A DNA stretch of 7,963 nt from JAUIAI01 sp963976885 (GTDB lineage Bacteria > Pseudomonadota > Gammaproteobacteria > Burkholderiales > Burkholderiaceae_E): positions 1 to 7,963 of the forward strand of contig CAXBNM010000227.1 in NCBI GenBank assembly GCA_963976885.1, read 5' to 3'. This document shows positions 1 to 5,675 of the stretch, one piece after another. Position 1 is the stretch's first letter. The number at the start of each line of letters is the position of its first letter. A program made the translations under genes and the position numbers. The notes under the pieces are model-generated. The model saw only the letters and a program-made list of their open reading frames with translations. It was not told where the DNA came from and did not search any database.

Positions 1-13
1 TGCACCCTCATGA

Positions 14-37
14 GGGCCGGCTTTGCCGGCCCTTTCT
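14..37 (+). terminator. Rho-independent terminator, probably of an upstream fliD
   Basis: GGGCCGGC at 14-21 and GCCGGCCC at 25-32 form a perfect 8-bp GC stem around a TTT loop. A short T-rich tract (TTTCT, 33-37) follows. It would end a plus-strand transcript entering from the left. fliD often precedes fliS, so it is the likely source, but none of its coding sequence can be recognised here. The left arm overlaps a 12-bp perfect palindrome at 5-16 (CCCTCATGAGGG). The T-tract is short, so termination may be incomplete. Confidence 0.8.
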
Positions 38-129
38 GCATTATCGGCAGGCGGTTCCTGAACCGTTCAAATGGCGGTTAAAACCACCCTTTTTGAGGTT
101 TCATGAGGACTTTGTCGCACCAATACTCC
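38..129. other. Non-coding spacer between terminator and fliS promoter
   Basis: I see no credible gene here. A weak imperfect hairpin (73-78 pairing with 83-88, one C-A mismatch, 4-base loop) is followed by TTTTT at 90-94. It could be a backup terminator, but it is much poorer than the one at 14-37. Confidence 0.4.
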
Positions 130-156
130 TCAAGCATCAAGCCGGCAGGCCGATAA
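130..156 (+). promoter_or_regulatory. Sigma-28 (FliA) flagellar promoter for fliS-fliT-pilZ
   Basis: TCAAGCAT (130-137), an 11-base spacer and GCCGATAA (149-156) match the sigma-28 pattern TAAAGTTT-N11-GCCGATAA. The -10 element is a perfect match and the spacing is exact. The -35 carries the TCAAG variant that I recall from other gammaproteobacteria. Transcription should start near 162-164. That makes an ATG at 164 effectively leaderless and leaves a leader of about 28 bases before the ATG at 191. Late (class III) control suits a chaperone operon that serves filament assembly. Confidence 0.85.
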
Positions 157-190
157 CTAAGACATGTTCAGCTTGACCGGGAATGCAACC

Positions 191-622
191 ATGTTCGGAC
201 CTCAAAGAACCCCTGCCAACATCTATGCCAACGTTAACGCGGATACCAGCGTTTCGGAAGCCAGCCCCCACCGGCTGATTGATCTGCTCTTCGAGCGCGC
301 TCAGGACTTGCTGGCACGCGCAGACGGTGCGATGGCAGCGGGCCAGATTGCAGAAAAAGGCGAAGCATTGACCAAAGTCATTCGTATCATCGATGAAGGC
401 CTGCGCGCCGTTCTCAATCCGGATGCCGGCGAAATCGCCGACAACCTGGAAGCCTTGTATTCCTACTGCCTGAACCGGATTCTGGCCGCCAATCGCGATG
501 GTGACCGCGCCGCCATTGCCGAAGTTCGTTCGATTCTGAGCGAAATTCATGCTGGCTGGCGTGACATTGCCCCCGACAAACAGAGCGCAGCTCCGGCCGG
601 CAGAATGGCGGTTGCAGCATGA
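191..622 (+). CDS. fliS: Flagellin export chaperone FliS
   Basis: FliS is a cytoplasmic chaperone that binds the C-terminus of newly made flagellin, stops it polymerising early and escorts it to the export gate. From the ATG at 191 the protein has 143 residues, slightly longer than the roughly 130 usual for the family. It shows the family signatures: a tyrosine near the N-terminus (ANIYANVNADTSV), the helix SPHRLIDLLFERAQDLL, the region GEALTKVIRIIDEGL, and NLEALYSYCLNRILAAN followed by an Ala-rich tail. The frame also has an ATG at 164. I prefer 191 because the sigma-28 promoter just upstream would start transcription at about 163, because the Tyr then sits at the usual distance from the start, and because GGGA at 179-182 is correctly spaced. 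First gene of a coupled fliS-fliT-pilZ unit; its stop overlaps the next start (ATGA at 619). Confidence 0.93.
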   Translation: MFGPQRTPANIYANVNADTSVSEASPHRLIDLLFERAQDLLARADGAMAAGQIAEKGEALTKVIRIIDEGLRAVLNPDAGEIADNLEALYSYCLNRILAANRDGDRAAIAEVRSILSEIHAGWRDIAPDKQSAAPAGRMAVAA

Positions 623-960
623 AGGCGGTGCACCCTGCCATGCTCCAGTACCGTGCTGTGCTTGCCGCCGCCGAGCAGATGCTCGACTACGCCAGACACA
701 ACGACTGGAACGAAGTCAGCCGTACTGCCGGCACTATCGGCGCCATGAACGGTCGCCTGCGTGGCTTCGAGCCAACATCTCTGACCTGCCCGCAGGATCG
801 CAACGAGCGTCTGCGGATACTGACCCGTCTGATCGTCATTGACGCCGAAGTGCGCCAACGCAAGGATCCGATGGCGGCTCGACTTGACAGCTTGCTGTCC
901 CCGGCCGGCCGGCAACAGAGCCCCTGCCCTGTCGATTCGTTCAGTGTCGGAGCCCAATGA
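619..960 (+). CDS. fliT: FliT-like flagellar chaperone
   Basis: A 113-residue, mostly helical, charged protein. In its family, FliT chaperones the filament cap FliD and binds the export ATPase complex; in enterobacteria it also inhibits FlhDC. The call rests on size, position directly after fliS, and a pattern I recognise in FliT-like proteins: an N-terminal helix (YRAVLAAAEQMLDYARHNDW), a central helix ending in DRNERLRILTRLIVIDAEVRQ, and a short segment (DPMAARLDSLL) before a disordered tail. FliT diverges strongly between species, so sequence support is weaker than for its neighbours. The start overlaps the fliS stop (ATGA) and the stop overlaps the next start, implying translational coupling. 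I see no strong Shine-Dalgarno sequence of its own. A substrate cannot be read from the sequence; FliD is inferred. Confidence 0.75.
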   Translation: MKAVHPAMLQYRAVLAAAEQMLDYARHNDWNEVSRTAGTIGAMNGRLRGFEPTSLTCPQDRNERLRILTRLIVIDAEVRQRKDPMAARLDSLLSPAGRQQSPCPVDSFSVGAQ

Positions 961-1760
961 CTGGTCCGTGCGCCCATCACCGGAATTCAACAGTGCGTCC
1001 AGACGATCCAAGCCCCAAATATTTGCCCGAAACCGACCTGGAGCTACTCAGCGAATTCAGGATCGGCACGCCCCGTGCGATTCAGCGCCTGCTGGCCGAT
1101 CTTGCCGCCAACCGAGCCCCCGTGTCGCTCTGCTCGGCCGCCAACCCCGAAGTGTTTGTCATCAGTCGGCTCGAAAGCCTCGACGATGAATGGCTCCAGT
1201 TGGAAATACGCACCGACTCGACCCGCAAGCGTGAATTACTGGCCCCGGGTCGCTGTACCGTGGTGGCCTTCGTCAATGACATCAAGGTGCAGTTCGAGGT
1301 GGCTTTCGCCGCGGCCGAGGCCACGCCGGAGCTGGTCAGCCTGCGCACGCAGCATCCCGCGGAAGTTTTTCGCATCCAGCGGCGCAGCGCCTACCGGGTG
1401 CGCCCGCCCATCGGGCAAACCGGACAGGTGACGATTCGAGGTGAGCCAGGCACCGAAACCTCGTTTGAATTGATGGATCTGAGCGCCACCGGGCTTTCCT
1501 TTCAACGCCGTCAAGAGCAGCAAAGCTTTGAAATCGGCGCGCGCCACGAACACGCCCGCATAGAACTCCGCCCACGCGTTCCGGTTCCCTGCACGCTCGA
1601 AATCAAGACCATTCAGAAGCTGGAGCCCGTCAGCGGCGTGCCGCAAGGCTGGCGCATCGGATGTGCGTTGATTGACATGCCGCCCGAGGTCGAACGCCTC
1701 GTCCAGACCTATGTTCAGGATGTCGAGCGCTTGCTGATCCGGCTGCGCGACAATGACTAG
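957..1760 (+). CDS. PilZ-domain c-di-GMP receptor, YcgR-like flagellar brake
   Basis: A 267-residue two-domain protein resembling YcgR. Residues about 25-135 form an N-terminal beta-rich domain of the PilZN/YcgR type. Residues about 138-260 form the PilZ domain. Both c-di-GMP-binding motifs are intact: RxxxR at R143-R147 (within RRSAYR) and DxSxxG at D174-G179 (DLSATG). YcgR with c-di-GMP docks on the rotor switch or stators and slows or biases rotation. That this protein acts the same way is inferred from domains and location. It overlaps the fliT-like gene by ATGA, with GGAG at 949-952 (a short 4-base spacing), so it should be made with the late chaperones from the sigma-28 promoter. It points at the minus-strand fliE, 36 bp away. 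No transmembrane segment or signal peptide is visible. I leave the symbol blank because orthology to ycgR is not proven. Confidence 0.88.
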   Translation: MTGPCAHHRNSTVRPDDPSPKYLPETDLELLSEFRIGTPRAIQRLLADLAANRAPVSLCSAANPEVFVISRLESLDDEWLQLEIRTDSTRKRELLAPGRCTVVAFVNDIKVQFEVAFAAAEATPELVSLRTQHPAEVFRIQRRSAYRVRPPIGQTGQVTIRGEPGTETSFELMDLSATGLSFQRRQEQQSFEIGARHEHARIELRPRVPVPCTLEIKTIQKLEPVSGVPQGWRIGCALIDMPPEVERLVQTYVQDVERLLIRLRDND

Positions 1761-1796
1761 GCGGTCTGCCAGCGACGCCAGGCGGTAGCAGCGGTA
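1761..1796. other. Short convergent spacer between the PilZ gene and fliE
   Basis: The two genes end 36 bp apart, tail to tail. GGCGGT occurs twice (1760-1765 and 1781-1786), and only short, interrupted stems can be drawn. There is no T-tract on either strand, so I find no bidirectional terminator. Confidence 0.5.
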
Positions 1797-2129
1797 TCAG
1801 ACCTGCATGTTCATGATGTCGGTATAGGCCGCAACCAGCCGGTTGCGGACCGTCAGTGTGGCCTGAAATGCCACCTGGGACTTCTGCATCGATACCATCG
1901 TCTGCTCCAGCGAGACTGACTGATCGCCCCGCTGATAGGCCTGCTGCATATCGGCCGACTGATTCTGCAAGTCGCTCACCGCAGACAAGGCCTTTTCCAG
2001 CGCATTGCCAAAACCCGAGACGCCAGCCGCCGCCTCACCCTGCCCGCTTACAGCAGGCACGGCACCGGCTCTGGCGCGACTGCTCGCTTCCAGCGCTGAC
2101 TTCAATTGATCGATTGAGTTGATATCCAT
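1797..2129 (-). CDS. fliE: Flagellar hook-basal body protein FliE
   Basis: FliE is a small basal-body protein thought to join the FliF MS ring to the proximal rod. It is an early export substrate and has no cleaved signal. With the ATG at 2129 (read leftward) the protein is 110 residues, near the usual 100-110, and begins MDINSIDQLKSAL. The C-terminal half carries the family core: GDQSVSLEQTMVSMQKSQVAFQ, then VRNRLVAAYTDIMNMQV at the very end. The frame stays open upstream to 2261, but the extra 44 residues look unlike any FliE and would fill the intergenic region, so I reject that start. No strong Shine-Dalgarno sequence precedes 2129. The gene is divergent from fliF, as in enterobacteria, and convergent with the PilZ gene. 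Confidence 0.95.
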   Translation of the reverse strand: MDINSIDQLKSALEASSRARAGAVPAVSGQGEAAAGVSGFGNALEKALSAVSDLQNQSADMQQAYQRGDQSVSLEQTMVSMQKSQVAFQATLTVRNRLVAAYTDIMNMQV

Positions 2130-2157
2130 AGGATCGGCTCGCGGGGAATGAGATTGA

Positions 2158-2182
2158 TTGTCGGCCAGCAGTCGGAACTTGA
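2158..2182 (-). promoter_or_regulatory. Possible sigma-28-like promoter for fliE
   Basis: Reading leftward, TCAAGTTC (2182-2175), 9 bases and GCCGACAA (2165-2158) resemble a FliA promoter. The -10 differs from GCCGATAA at one base. The spacer is 9 instead of 11, which weakens the call. The -10-like element lies 28 bases before the fliE ATG, close to the 34 seen at the stronger fliS promoter. Confidence 0.3.
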
Positions 2183-2256
2183 GCCGGAAATAAGAGGGTA
2201 AAGCTCCTGCTAATTCGATGGCTTTCGCTCTCATGTTTTGAGCAGAATGGCCGACA
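2159..2256. repeat. Perfect 9-bp inverted repeat in the fliE-fliF divergent region
   Basis: TGTCGGCCA at 2159-2167 and TGGCCGACA at 2248-2256 are exact reverse complements about 89 bp apart centre to centre. Read towards each gene, both give TGGCCGACA ending about 30 bases before the start codon (29 for fliE, 30 for fliF). The symmetry fits either paired operator half-sites or a -10 element used once in each direction. The rest of the 157-bp region (2130-2286) shows no convincing sigma-54 (GG-N10-GC) promoter on either strand. Confidence 0.6.
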
Positions 2257-2257
2257 T
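2231..2257 (+). promoter_or_regulatory. Possible sigma-28-like promoter for fliFGHIJK
   Basis: TCATGTTT (2231-2238), exactly 11 bases and GCCGACAT (2250-2257) match TAAAGTTT-N11-GCCGATAA at 6 of 8 positions in each element with ideal spacing. The -10-like element sits 29 bases before the fliF ATG. fliF operons are normally early genes under sigma-70/FlhDC or sigma-54, so FliA control would be unusual. The match could be chance or an additional promoter. Confidence 0.35.
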
Positions 2258-2286
2258 GCATTCCAAACTTTTAGTCGGACCCCTTC

Positions 2287-3954
2287 ATGGCTGATGCCGC
2301 CCTGGAAGGACCACGCGGCGGAATACCCGACGCCCTCAAGTCGCGTCTGGTGATCGCCGGTGGCATCCTTGCCCTTACCGCTGTCATCGCTTGGTCGTTC
2401 ATCAGCCTGCAGGAAAAGCCCTATCGGGTCCTGTTTGCCAATCTGAGCAACCGCGATGGCGGCGCGATCATTGCCGCGCTGTCGCAGCGCAACGTTCCCT
2501 ACCGGTTTGCCGCCGGTGGCGACGCCATTCTTGTGCCGGAATCGGATGTGCATCGCACCCGGCTCGAACTGGCCAGCGAAGGCCTGCCTCGCAGCAACAC
2601 CACCGGCTTCGAGATCCTCGATGAGCCGCGATTCGGCATGACCCAGTTTCAGGAACGCCTGAGCTATCAGCGCGGCCTGCAGGGCGAGCTGACCCGCTCA
2701 ATCGAATCCCTCGCCGCCGTTGAATCGGCCCGAGTGCATCTGGCCATACCGGAAAACGGCGGCTTTTTGCGCGGCCGCCAGAAGCCCTCCGCCTCAGTGC
2801 TGCTCAAACTGCTGCCCGGCCATGCCATCGGCCGCAGCCAGACGGCCGGCATCGTTCATCTGGTGGCGGCATCCATTCCCCGGCTCAATCCGGACGACGT
2901 CAAGGTCATCGATCAGGACGGCACGCTGCTGTCATCGGATCGCAATGATGACGATCTGCCTAACGCCTCGCAACTGGCCTATTCACGCCAGATTGAACAG
3001 ACCTTGAATCAACGCATTACCGAATTGCTGGAACCGGTGGTCGGCCACAACAATGTGCGCGCCCGGGTGACGGCTGACATGGATTTCACCCAAAGCCAGT
3101 CGACCGACGAAACCTACCGCCCCAACCAGGCCCCGCAAAGCGCCGCCATTCGGAGCCAGCAACTGACCGGCGATGCGGCCAACCGGCTGGTAGCCGCCGG
3201 CGGCATCCCTGGCGCACTGACCAACCAGCCCGACGCCGAAGCGATCGCGCCGATCAATGGTCAGCGTCAGGATCCGGCTGCGGCCGCACGGGCCGCCGGT
3301 GACAATGGTGCCAATGGCAAGATCGGCGAAGCCGTCATCAACTACGAGGTTGACCGTTCGGTCCGCGTCACGCGCGCCGGCTCGGGCAACATCCGTCGCC
3401 TGACCGCGGCCGTTGTAGTCAACTACCGCACCAGTACCAATGAAGCCGGTGAAGTCGTCCAGACCCCGCTGAGCGTCGACGAGTTGGAGAAGATGAACGC
3501 ACTGGTGCGCGAAGCGATTGGCTTCTCGGCCGAACGGGGCGATTCAATCAACATCATGAACAGCCCCTTCACGACCGAGCCGGTCCCTGAAGCGGTTGAA
3601 GTGCCGATGTGGAAGGATCCGCAGTTGATCGCCATTGCCATCGACATTGCCCGTCACCTTGGCATTGCCCTGCTCGGTCTGATCATCGTCTTCAAAGTCA
3701 TCCGCCCGGCCATGAAAAGCCTGAGTGACAAACAGGCACTGGCCCTGAAAAACGAGAAGGAAGCGGAAGAAGCCGCCACCCGACAAAAGCAACTTGTCGA
3801 CACCGTCGTCGCCGACGAGGTTGAGCTGATCAGCCCCGAAGAGCAAGCCCGCCTGGAGGCACAAAAGCGGCGCGATGAAACCTTGCGCCTGGCTCGCGAG
3901 AACCCCAAAGCGGTGGCCAGCATCGTGCGCGACTGGGTAACCGAAGATGAATAA
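2287..3954 (+). CDS. fliF: Flagellar MS-ring protein FliF
   Basis: FliF builds the MS ring in the inner membrane, the base on which switch, rod and export gate assemble. The 555 residues match the family's usual length. A first transmembrane helix spans about 21-40 (LVIAGGILALTAVIAWSF) and a second about 446-469 (IAIAIDIARHLGIALLGLII). Between them lies the periplasmic part with ring-building motifs, including PYRVLFANLS (45-54), GFEILDEPRFGMTQFQER (107-124) and ESARVHLAIPE (146-156). A low-complexity Ala/Asn/Gln/Gly/Pro linker covers about 275-345. The cytoplasmic tail is charged and ends with ENPKAVASIVRDWV (538-551), the segment that binds the N-terminus of FliG, encoded next. GGA at 2277-2279 gives a modest ribosome binding site 7 bases before the ATG. 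First gene of the fliFGHIJK operon. Confidence 0.98.
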   Translation: MADAALEGPRGGIPDALKSRLVIAGGILALTAVIAWSFISLQEKPYRVLFANLSNRDGGAIIAALSQRNVPYRFAAGGDAILVPESDVHRTRLELASEGLPRSNTTGFEILDEPRFGMTQFQERLSYQRGLQGELTRSIESLAAVESARVHLAIPENGGFLRGRQKPSASVLLKLLPGHAIGRSQTAGIVHLVAASIPRLNPDDVKVIDQDGTLLSSDRNDDDLPNASQLAYSRQIEQTLNQRITELLEPVVGHNNVRARVTADMDFTQSQSTDETYRPNQAPQSAAIRSQQLTGDAANRLVAAGGIPGALTNQPDAEAIAPINGQRQDPAAAARAAGDNGANGKIGEAVINYEVDRSVRVTRAGSGNIRRLTAAVVVNYRTSTNEAGEVVQTPLSVDELEKMNALVREAIGFSAERGDSINIMNSPFTTEPVPEAVEVPMWKDPQLIAIAIDIARHLGIALLGLIIVFKVIRPAMKSLSDKQALALKNEKEAEEAATRQKQLVDTVVADEVELISPEEQARLEAQKRRDETLRLARENPKAVASIVRDWVTEDE

Positions 3955-3968
3955 GAGCAGTCGCAATC

Positions 3969-4973
3969 ATGGCAGATGAAAACGATCGACTGACCGATGC
4001 CGCTGTGCTGCTGATGGGTCTGGGCGAGGAAGCAGCCGCCCAGGTAATTCGCGAGCTCTCCCCCAGGGAAGCACAAAAGATCGGAGAAAAAATGGCTTCA
4101 TTGCGCACGGCGCGCTCTGATGATGTGACCGGTGTGCTCGAGAAACTTGAAGAGCGGCTCGCACAAGCCAACTATCTGGTCGAAGATCCCGACGAATATG
4201 TACGCACGGTCATGAAGAAAGGCCTCGGCGACGTTCGTGCCGATCTGTTGATCGAGCGCATCTTGTCGCGCGGTGAAGTCGCTGGCATCGAAAACCTGAA
4301 ATGGATGGAGCCGCTTGATATTGCCAACCTGATCCGCCATGAACACCCTCAGGTCATCGCCTCGATCATGGTGCATCTGGAGCGAGACCAGGCCTCAGCG
4401 GCGTTGATGGCGCTGGACGAAGCCTTGCGCTCGCAGGTCATTTTGCGTATCTCGACAATGGACGGCATTCAGCCCGCCGCCATTGCCGAACTCAATGTTG
4501 TGCTCGAGAAGTTGCTGGCCAGCAAACCCGTAGGCCGCGACCGTTTGCTCGGTGGCGCCAAGACTGCCGCCGAATTGCTCAACCTGCTCGGCGGCGGCAA
4601 CGATCGCATCATTCTCGACTGGATTCAGGAACAAGACCCGGAGTTGGCTCAGGAGATCGGCGATCAGATGTTCATCTTTGGCGATCTGATGAAGCTGGAC
4701 GACAAAGCCATTCAGCTGGTGTTGCGCGAGTTGCAGACCGAGTCTCTGATCATGGCCCTCAAAGGTGCCGAACCGGATCTGCGCGAGAAGGTCTTCAAGA
4801 ACATGAGTCAACGCGCGGCCGAGAGCCTGCGCGAAGACCTCGATTCACGCGGTCCGGTCAAGATTGCCGATGTCGAGGCCGAACAGAAGGAAATTCTCAA
4901 AGCCGTCAAACGCCTTGCTGAAGAAGGTCAGATCACCCTGAGTTCCGGTGGCGGAGACGATTCGTATGTCTGA
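3969..4973 (+). CDS. fliG: Flagellar motor switch protein FliG
   Basis: FliG is the rotor protein that converts stator ion flow into torque and, with FliM and FliN, sets rotation direction. At 334 residues it is close to E. coli FliG (331). The N-terminal domain (about 1-100) binds the FliF tail. The middle domain carries the EHPQ motif at 125-128, and MFxF follows at 234-237 (MFIF); both belong to FliM-contact or switching regions. The C-terminal torque helix keeps the charged pattern. By alignment from memory, K265, R282 and D290 correspond to E. coli K264, R281 and D289. E289 and K298 replace D288 and R297 with charge preserved. It starts 14 bases after fliF, with AAGAG at 3953-3957. Its last codons overlap an out-of-frame ATG at 4966 that is probably the original start of fliH. 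Confidence 0.98.
   Translation: MADENDRLTDAAVLLMGLGEEAAAQVIRELSPREAQKIGEKMASLRTARSDDVTGVLEKLEERLAQANYLVEDPDEYVRTVMKKGLGDVRADLLIERILSRGEVAGIENLKWMEPLDIANLIRHEHPQVIASIMVHLERDQASAALMALDEALRSQVILRISTMDGIQPAAIAELNVVLEKLLASKPVGRDRLLGGAKTAAELLNLLGGGNDRIILDWIQEQDPELAQEIGDQMFIFGDLMKLDDKAIQLVLRELQTESLIMALKGAEPDLREKVFKNMSQRAAESLREDLDSRGPVKIADVEAEQKEILKAVKRLAEEGQITLSSGGGDDSYV
4953..4968 (+). promoter_or_regulatory. Ribosome binding site and likely original fliH start codon
   Basis: GGAG (4953-4956) lies 9 bases before the ATG at 4966, which overlaps the fliG stop (TGA at 4971-4973). This coupled arrangement matches the other junctions in the operon. The ATG opens MSDRRRP, a plausible FliH beginning, but its frame differs from that of the fliH body by one base. 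Confidence 0.6.
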
Positions 4974-5030
4974 TCGGCGACGCCCGGCAGTCGGGTTACG
5001 CCCGGCGATGAAATCACCCAGGCTCGTCGC

Positions 5031-5675
5031 ATGGCCCTGCCCTCGCTGGATGGCAGCGCCACCGCCGAGGCCGACCGCTTCGATCGCCGCCAACCCGAAG
5101 CACGCCGGCAGGCCGACACCCCGCCGCCCGGGTACGAACAAGGCTTGCAGGATGGCATCGCCCAGGGACGCCGCGAAGCCGAGGCCGCCGCGCGCCAGCA
5201 GGCCGCAGAAGAAGCTCGGGCCAGCGCCGAAGCCGCTGGAGGAGATGCCGCGCAGCGCCTTGCCGCCCTCGTCGCAGCGTTTGAAGACCAGTTTGCTGCC
5301 GTCGAAACAGCACTGGCGGACAAGGCAATCGACCTGGGCGTACTGATCGCCGGACAAGTCCTCGCTCATGAGTTGAAGATCAATCGTCAGGCCCTGATCC
5401 CCGTGGCCCAGGACTGCCTCAAGACGCTCGGACGCGAGAGCCGTGCCGCGGTCCTACGGGTTCATCCCGATGATTTTGTCTTGATCGACAAGGCGGTACT
5501 CGAACAGAACGAACAATGGCCGGTGCAGATCGAATCCGATCGCGCCATTACCCCCGGCGGCTGCATCCTCGAGACGCCCCACTCCGTCGTTGACGGCACC
5601 CTGCAGACCCGCTGGCGCCGGGCCCTGGCCGCGGTAGGTCTGGAGGCCAACGAGTTGCCGGAGCAAAACTCATGA
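5031..5675 (+). CDS. fliH: Flagellar export ATPase regulator FliH, 5' end probably frame-disrupted
   Basis: FliH binds and restrains the FliI ATPase and anchors it at the export gate and C-ring. The 214-residue frame from the ATG at 5031 shows glycines at 34, 38, 42 and 46, the GxxxG repeats typical of FliH. An Ala/Glu/Arg-rich coiled coil covers about 45-75. The globular C-terminal part has RVHPDDF (143-149) and GGCILETPHSVVDGTLQTRW (176-195). In-frame codons between the fliG stop and 5031 continue a FliH-like N-terminus (SRVTPGDEITQARR) but contain no ATG, GTG or TTG. The better start (ATG 4966, GGAG 9 bases upstream) lies in another frame. One extra base near the CCC at 4983-4985 would join them into a protein of about 236 residues, close to Salmonella FliH (235). 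Either this is a sequencing error or true mutation, or translation begins weakly at 5031. The stop overlaps fliI. Confidence 0.92.
   Translation: MALPSLDGSATAEADRFDRRQPEARRQADTPPPGYEQGLQDGIAQGRREAEAAARQQAAEEARASAEAAGGDAAQRLAALVAAFEDQFAAVETALADKAIDLGVLIAGQVLAHELKINRQALIPVAQDCLKTLGRESRAAVLRVHPDDFVLIDKAVLEQNEQWPVQIESDRAITPGGCILETPHSVVDGTLQTRWRRALAAVGLEANELPEQNS

Noticed and set aside
901..913. CCGGCC repeat near the end of the fliT-like gene
   Set aside because: A short GC-rich palindromic run inside coding sequence, expected at this base composition, with no second copy or structure suggesting function.
1760..1795. Bidirectional terminator between the PilZ gene and fliE
   Set aside because: Only a 4-bp GGCG/CGCC stem and a repeated GGCGGT are present, with no T-tract on either strand.
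2130..2261. A 44-residue N-terminal extension of FliE
   Set aside because: The frame is open, but the extension matches nothing I know in FliE, would cover most of the divergent promoter region, and the ATG at 2129 gives the normal family length.
2130..2286. Sigma-54 promoter or FlhDC box between fliE and fliF
   Set aside because: I looked for GG-N10-GC on both strands; TGGCCGACATGC has its GG and GC too close together. An AAATA run at 2188-2192 resembles part of an FlhDC half-site, but the flanking bases and a matching inverted half do not follow.
4948..5346. A 132-codon plus-strand frame overlapping the end of fliG and the start of fliH
   Set aside because: Apart from its first few codons from 4966, it is a Pro/Arg-rich reading of fliH in the wrong frame. 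Only the ATG and ribosome binding site at 4953-4968 appear meaningful.
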